The notes under the pieces: generated by a model
Told to the model about the DNA's origin: nothing
Databases searched by the model: none
Seen by the model: only the letters and a program-made list of their open reading frames with translations
Assembly (NCBI RefSeq): GCF_002019855.1
Contig: NZ_CM007717.1
Span: 2,725,198 to 2,789,197 of the forward strand
From: Streptomyces antibioticus
GTDB taxonomy: Bacteria; Actinomycetota; Actinomycetes; Streptomycetales; Streptomycetaceae
DNA length: 64,000 nucleotides
Direction: 5' to 3'
Program-made: the position numbers and the translations under genes
Part shown: in pieces, positions 60,601-64,000 of the stretch
Numbering within the stretch: the first letter of the stretch is position 1
How the letters are laid out: every line of letters starts with the position of its first letter

Positions 60601-61358
60601 TCCCACATCCGCGCCGGCGGCGACTTGAACACCGTGAGGCCGCTGCCGTCGACGGCCATGAGGTTGCCGGCGGCGCCCTCGTGCACGTCGAGGCCCTTGG
60701 CCTTGAGCCCGAAGGTGAGCTTCTTCAGCTCCTCGTTGGCTGCGGCCTCGGGCGTCTTGACGACGAACACCGGCTGGAAGCTCTCGGGTGTCGCGGTCAC
60801 CTGAAGGTCGACGTCGGGGAGGACATCGGCGTACACAGCGCTGGGGCCGTTCAACGTCGGAGCGGGCAGCTTGCCCGGCCACTCCAGCTCCAGCGACCTG
60901 CCGTGATCCTCGATCGAGGCCAGGGGCTCCTTGTTGCCTCCCGCCGAGAAGGCGATCGTCACGGCTGCCGCCTTCGGCCCCACAGAGCCGTCCGATCGCT
61001 TCGCCAGAGTCGCGTCCGGCGCCTGCCATCCGCCGTCCGGCTTGGCCACCCGGATCGGAACGACCGACTGCTCCAGCGTGAAGGTGAAGCCGTCGGGGTT
61101 GGCGAAGACCGTCGTCCGGTCCGTGCGCTCCCCGGTCACTTCTACGCGCTCGCCGGACTCCTGCGCCTTGGCCGATGCCCGCTGCGCCTCGGTCCGGGCG
61201 GCGGGGTCCGCTGTCACCGGGGCCGCGGACGCCGCATGCGGAGGTGCCACCAGCAGCGTCAGCGTCACGGCGAACACAGATGCCGCGACTCCACCCCTCA
61301 GCAGCCCGGCATGCCCATGCCATCCCAAAGTTCTTCTGTTGCCCCGCCCCAACAGCAC
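57663..61358 (-). CDS. Secreted LamG/DNRLRE-domain protein, partner of the RHS toxin
   Basis: A 1231-residue exported protein. Signal peptide ~1-45 (VAASVFAVTLTLLVAPPHAASA). A ~300-residue beta region is followed by a DNRLRE-like domain (AERTLLRSDGYESYGWG ... YVQKLYFEF, FRVTEPWAFQCDPRWVDL). Next is a fibronectin-like part (SYYEDGSSRQNTGYTT) and two LamG/concanavalin domains (YTVAAWVRLNNKNQDAVV ... WTHLAGSFDPATGLLKFYVNG, and WSADRGSGTTVADTTSG ... ). It precedes the RHS gene by ~90 bp on the same strand; such LamG proteins regularly accompany streptomycete RHS toxins and may bind surface glycans or assist delivery. Confidence 0.88.
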   Translation of the reverse strand: MLLGRGNRRTLGWHGHAGLLRGGVAASVFAVTLTLLVAPPHAASAAPVTADPAARTEAQRASAKAQESGERVEVTGERTDRTTVFANPDGFTFTLEQSVVPIRVAKPDGGWQAPDATLAKRSDGSVGPKAAAVTIAFSAGGNKEPLASIEDHGRSLELEWPGKLPAPTLNGPSAVYADVLPDVDLQVTATPESFQPVFVVKTPEAAANEELKKLTFGLKAKGLDVHEGAAGNLMAVDGSGLTVFKSPPARMWDSAGATSGKQTQLMRAEEGLGKTTASADPAELAPSGSGLEPGQGDKVAKMDVAVTKNSLSVVPDAAMLTKTDDSAFPVFIDPRVSWGEAERTLLRSDGYESYGWGNGDDDQGKGAGKCGTWNGYYCGPGYVQKLYFEFSPANLKGKKVLDATFRVTEPWAFQCDPRWVDLVRTNNISSATTWASRPKELDLMVDVNVSAGRGSLCDPDSPDAPIEFNDNPSESNENLTATVTDFAAGKFSRLTLELKAHDESDPSAWKRFRNDASLVVKFVGVPALPAEVGLVSGNGYVCSTSSTDPAVVSSPMPLVQGKPRTASGGSAGASLRIRWRTEKLEGSAWTVAHTDLDGPSSGYVGNLVKQSRSLPTLKEGVLYRLKALTMSYYEDGSSRQNTGYTTPCYFKVDSTSPKAPKVGFSGPYTECTANDCVAHGGPGETGAFTLAPASGDTNVVSYQYRMSTDATWTDQPGSTATIRIKPDKAGTHRLYVRAKDNVGNGRVGAETVVDFLVAAGQTPVGRWSFAETSGVAVDTATNTGVARHNAALSSGAVRDDRGRRGVITRDASGELLATPVVDKGLSLDGSGAYAATDGPVLETRSAYTVAAWVRLNNKNQDAVVLSQDGQNYSAFLMWYDASYGSWVFGVKQKDEDTGTAYYGVVGKVPATVGAWTHLAGSFDPATGLLKFYVNGELQGSRTVTGGWSATGPFNMGRYLWAGKRYWAFNGSIDEVTAWQRVASDAEIREEARLLTSQTYAGVELVADWSADRGSGTTVADTTSGYGRSLTLAGGAALDGEAIVLDGVDDAASVAGPVVDDTGSFTVTALAGVDKETLATKDIGYIGQVVGQRTSDGSAWGFWYELTAKETVLDEETLEEKTVPVGFWRFGRLNTDGTFSAVASEEAAVVDGMVRMTGVFNAQDGTLSLYLGAVQNGDDKAFTAKIGSGDFAVGKGFNSSAWRYYLPGRVADVRLWAGAMASSDQVSETVGD

Positions 61359-61386
61359 TGAACCCCGCCCCCAGAGTCACAAGATC

Positions 61387-61410
61387 TTCAAATGTGAACG
61401 CATTCAAATG
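61387..61410. promoter_or_regulatory. TTCAAATG direct repeat in the promoter region of the LamG/RHS operon
   Basis: Copies at 61387-61394 and 61403-61410 flank TGAACGCA; the middle also forms a TGAA-TGCG-TTCA palindrome on the minus strand. The AT-rich setting in a 236-bp non-coding gap suits a regulated promoter. Confidence 0.4.
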
Positions 61411-61594
61411 CCGCTCTGACCTTGCGTCAACGACATTTCGCCCTGCGCGGCCGCCCCTTGGTGCTCAGGTGGCTCATATGCATCACCCCGCGTACTGCCG
61501 GAAATCCTTGCGCCGATTGCGATGCAACGGGCTGATCACACAGGGACGCTCGTTCGTACAGACATGTGAATATGGCTGAAAACATTGACCTTGG

Positions 61595-63670
61595 TCAGCC
61601 CCTCGTCCGGCCCCCCGAAAGCACCGTCGGTTCCTCGCTGAGGGTGCGCTGTGTCGGCGCCAGTGTCATCGACCGTGCCCGTGGCCCCATGAGCAGATAC
61701 GACAGGCCGAACCCCGCCACGACCACCACCCCACCCCCCACCGCGTCCAGAATCCAGTGGTTGCCCGTCGCCACGATCGCGGACGCCGTGAACAGGGGGT
61801 GGAGGAGGCCGAGGGATTTCAGCCACCACTGGCGGGCTACGAGGGCGATGACCAGGCCGCACCACAGGGACCAGCCGAAGTGGAGGGACGGCATCGCCGC
61901 GTACTGGTTCGTGAGGGCCGTGAGCGTGCCGTACTCCGGCTGGGAGAAGTCCTGGACGCCGTGGACCGTGTCGATGATGCCGAGGGTCGGCATCAGGCGG
62001 GGCGGGGCCAGGGGGTAGAGCCAGAAGCCGATCAGGGCCAGGAGGGTGGTGAAGCCGAGGGTCGCGCGGGCCCAGCGGTAGTCGACGGGGCGGCGCCAGT
62101 ACAGCAGGGCGAGCACCGTCAGCGGGACCACGAAGTGGAACGACGTGTAGTAGAAGTCGAAGAAGTCGCGGAGGCCTCCCACCCCCACCACCCAGTGGTT
62201 CACCGCGTGCTCGATGTCGATGTGCAGGGCGCGTTCGAGGTCGAGGATCTGCTGTCCGTGGGCCTCCGCGCGGGCGCGGCCGCCGGAGTTCGTGCCGCCG
62301 GTCGCCGCCAGCCGGACCTGCTGGTACGCCGCGTACGTGACGCGGAGCAGCAGCAGTTCGAGGAGGAGGTTGGGGCGGGTCAGGACGCGGCGGAGGAAGG
62401 GGAGGAGCGGGACGTGTTTCCAGCGCGTCGGGACCGGTGCGGCGTACCGCGCGGGGATCGGCGCGGCGTAGTACGGGGAGGCGCGGGGGAGGAAGGGGAC
62501 GACCGTTGCCGCGGCAAGCGCGGTGAGCAGGATCGCGTTGTCCCGGACGGGATACAGAGCCTCCATGTTCGGCAGCAGCATCGTCGCCGGGAGGGTCATG
62601 ACCAGGACCACCGTCACCGGCCACACATAGCGGTCCGAGGCGCGCTTCCCGACCCGGCCCGCGAGCGCCGGCAGCACCCACAGCAACTGGTGCTGCCACG
62701 TCGTCGGGGAGACGGCGATCGCCGCGCAGCCGGTCACGGCGACCGCGAGCAGCATCTGCCCGTCGCGCGCGTACCGCACCGCCCGCCGGACGCCGAGGAC
62801 GGCGACGGCCGCGCCCAGCGTCAGGAACAGGCCGATCTCCAGCGGCCCGGAGAGGCCGAGCCGCAGCAGCGCGCCGTGCAGGGACTGGTTGGCGAGCGCG
62901 TCGGCGTCCCCGCCGAGCCCGGCCCCGGCCACATGGTGCACCCAGTACATGGCGGAGTCGTGCGGCATCGCCGCCCACGCCAGCAGCGTGCCCCCGGCGA
63001 ACGTCGCCCCCGTGGCCACCGCGACCCGGCGGCGCCCGGTGCACCAGAGCAGCGCGGCGAAGAGCAGCACGGTCGGCTGGAGCGCGGCCGCGAGGCCGAT
63101 CAGCACCCCGGCGCCCCGCCAGTCCCGTACGACGAAACAGCCGAGGAGGACCAGCAGCACCGGCAGGATGCTGGTCTGGCCGAGCCACAGCGCGTTGCGC
63201 ACCGGCAGCGACAGCATGAGCAGGCTGATCGCGACCGGGGCGGCCAGGAGCGCCGTACGTCTGCCGACCGGCCGGGGCAGGGCCCGCGCGGCGACCAGGC
63301 CGATCGCGGCGACCAGCAGCAGGCTGCCGAAGGTCCAGCCCCAGCCCAGGGCCTGTTCCGCCGCCCGGGTGAGCGGTTTGAGGACGAGGCCGCCGAACGG
63401 GGTGCCCGTGAAGCGGGAGGAGTCGTACAGCGAGCCGTTGACGTGCAGCACGCCGTCGTCGCCGACCCAGGTCTCCAGGTCCGTCAGCCGTTCACCGCTC
63501 GGGGTGGCGAGGACCACGGCCATCTGGCGGACGGCGAGGACCGCCGCCACCAGCCACAGACCGAGCCGGGCCGCTCTCAGACGCACTCTCGCCGTGTCGA
63601 CGGCCGTGCCGACCGCCGTCGCCCCGAACACCTCCGCCGGTCGTCGCTCGCCGTGCTCCGCATTCGCCAC
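61595..63670 (-). CDS. Bifunctional GT87 glycosyltransferase / PAP2 phosphatase-like membrane protein
   Basis: A 691-residue membrane protein with about 18 helices. Residues 1-410 resemble GT87 mannosyltransferases that use polyprenyl-phosphate donors (WVGDDGVLHVNGSLYDSSRFTGTPFGGLVL, with the Asp pair in an outer loop; FAALLWCTGRRR). Residues ~450-660 are a PAP2-like domain (LERALHIDIEHAVNHWV, YAAMPSLHFGWSLWCGLV, ATGNHWILDAVGG) with the two catalytic His regions. Fusions of this type are typical of actinobacteria and probably build phosphoinositol- or arabinan-type envelope glycolipids. GTG start at 63670 with GGGAGG upstream. Confidence 0.88.
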   Translation of the reverse strand: MANAEHGERRPAEVFGATAVGTAVDTARVRLRAARLGLWLVAAVLAVRQMAVVLATPSGERLTDLETWVGDDGVLHVNGSLYDSSRFTGTPFGGLVLKPLTRAAEQALGWGWTFGSLLLVAAIGLVAARALPRPVGRRTALLAAPVAISLLMLSLPVRNALWLGQTSILPVLLVLLGCFVVRDWRGAGVLIGLAAALQPTVLLFAALLWCTGRRRVAVATGATFAGGTLLAWAAMPHDSAMYWVHHVAGAGLGGDADALANQSLHGALLRLGLSGPLEIGLFLTLGAAVAVLGVRRAVRYARDGQMLLAVAVTGCAAIAVSPTTWQHQLLWVLPALAGRVGKRASDRYVWPVTVVLVMTLPATMLLPNMEALYPVRDNAILLTALAAATVVPFLPRASPYYAAPIPARYAAPVPTRWKHVPLLPFLRRVLTRPNLLLELLLLRVTYAAYQQVRLAATGGTNSGGRARAEAHGQQILDLERALHIDIEHAVNHWVVGVGGLRDFFDFYYTSFHFVVPLTVLALLYWRRPVDYRWARATLGFTTLLALIGFWLYPLAPPRLMPTLGIIDTVHGVQDFSQPEYGTLTALTNQYAAMPSLHFGWSLWCGLVIALVARQWWLKSLGLLHPLFTASAIVATGNHWILDAVGGGVVVVAGFGLSYLLMGPRARSMTLAPTQRTLSEEPTVLSGGRTRG

Positions 63671-64000
63671 GCCTCGTCGGCCTCCCGCCCCGTTCGTGCC
63701 ATGTCCGCATTGCCAGGGTGTCTCCGGAAACGAGCCTAGGGCGCTCGCGGCGCCCCTGGAGAAGGACGCGGGCCACCCCCGCTTCACCTGACAGCGGCCT
63801 TCCCTTTGTCCGGAAGGTGTCCGAAAGACGACCGTGGGCCTGTCGGAGGGGCGCGAAGTGAGCCACCGCGCGCCCTGAACCCGCACGTCCGCGCCCTGAA
63901 CCCGCACGTCCGCGCGCGGAACAGCAGCTCGGGCCGTACGGCCGACGGCTCGGGCCGTGCGGACGCCGAAGGGGCTCCGGGCACGCTCCGCCCGGTCGGT
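63671..64000. other. 330-bp terminal non-coding stretch with a 21-bp tandem repeat
   Basis: Holds the promoter side of the GT87/PAP2 gene and, at 63869-63889 and 63890-63910, two identical 21-bp units starting CGCGCCCTGAACCCG. No convincing gene is seen; open frames here are GC-driven. Confidence 0.6.

Overview
This window is high-GC chromosomal DNA from a streptomycete or close relative. The signs are very strong G/C bias at third codon positions, frequent GTG starts, stop/start overlaps of the GTGA/ATGA type, an actinobacterial type A RNase P RNA, an XRE/DUF397/HATPase trio, F420-dependent enzymes, and secreted RHS and LamG proteins. I see no tRNA, rRNA, insertion sequence, phage or CRISPR. 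The RNase P RNA gene runs off the left edge.

Layout. 0-10 kb: rnpB, an AraC regulator and DMT exporter, a MerR regulator with a membrane protein, an RNB-type ribonuclease, YaaA, KDPG aldolase, and a housekeeping operon (Nif3-like protein, zinc-ribbon coiled coil, RNase H/phosphatase). 10-16 kb: a beta-propeller-like protein with a repeat-expanded N-terminus, then a MaoC hydratase / alcohol dehydrogenase / SDR operon resembling beta-oxidation steps of sterol side chains. 16-26 kb: a DesK/DesR-type two-component system whose kinase carries a large insert in the ATP lid, a methyltransferase, two divergent MFS exporters, a SigE-family sigma factor with a likely partner, and a cell-wall amidase. 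26-36 kb: an Rv3520c-like F420 enzyme, a glycosyltransferase/methyltransferase/alpha-barrel cluster, a KstR-like TetR regulator, ferredoxin plus aldehyde dehydrogenase, a lipoprotein, and an MBL hydrolase. 37-44 kb: a cobalamin riboswitch followed by five overlapping genes for an ECF transporter and two anchored exoproteins, one an intrinsic-factor-like alpha-barrel. 45-48 kb: divergent CYP125-like P450 and FadA5-like thiolase genes. 48-61 kb: the XRE/DUF397/HATPase trio, then immunity-like genes (barstar-like, Imm10-like, ankyrin), a 2196-residue RHS protein ending in a deaminase-like domain, and its LamG partner. 61-64 kb: a GT87/PAP2 membrane protein.

Two signals link scattered genes. First, sites fitting the KstR operator pattern TNNAACNNGTTNNA (exactly or with one change) lie upstream of the MaoC operon, between kstR and the glycosyltransferase operon, upstream of the aldehyde dehydrogenase, between cyp125 and fadA5, and upstream of the MBL gene. 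Second, a 15-bp element CTGACGG-N4-TCAG lies just upstream of the aldehyde dehydrogenase, the P450 and the F420 enzyme. Together they suggest a dispersed sterol/lipid side-chain catabolic regulon. Separately, several proteins contain in-frame minisatellite-like expansions in linkers, and the tip of the RHS toxin with its immunity genes is visibly AT-richer than the rest, as expected for an exchanged toxin/immunity cassette.
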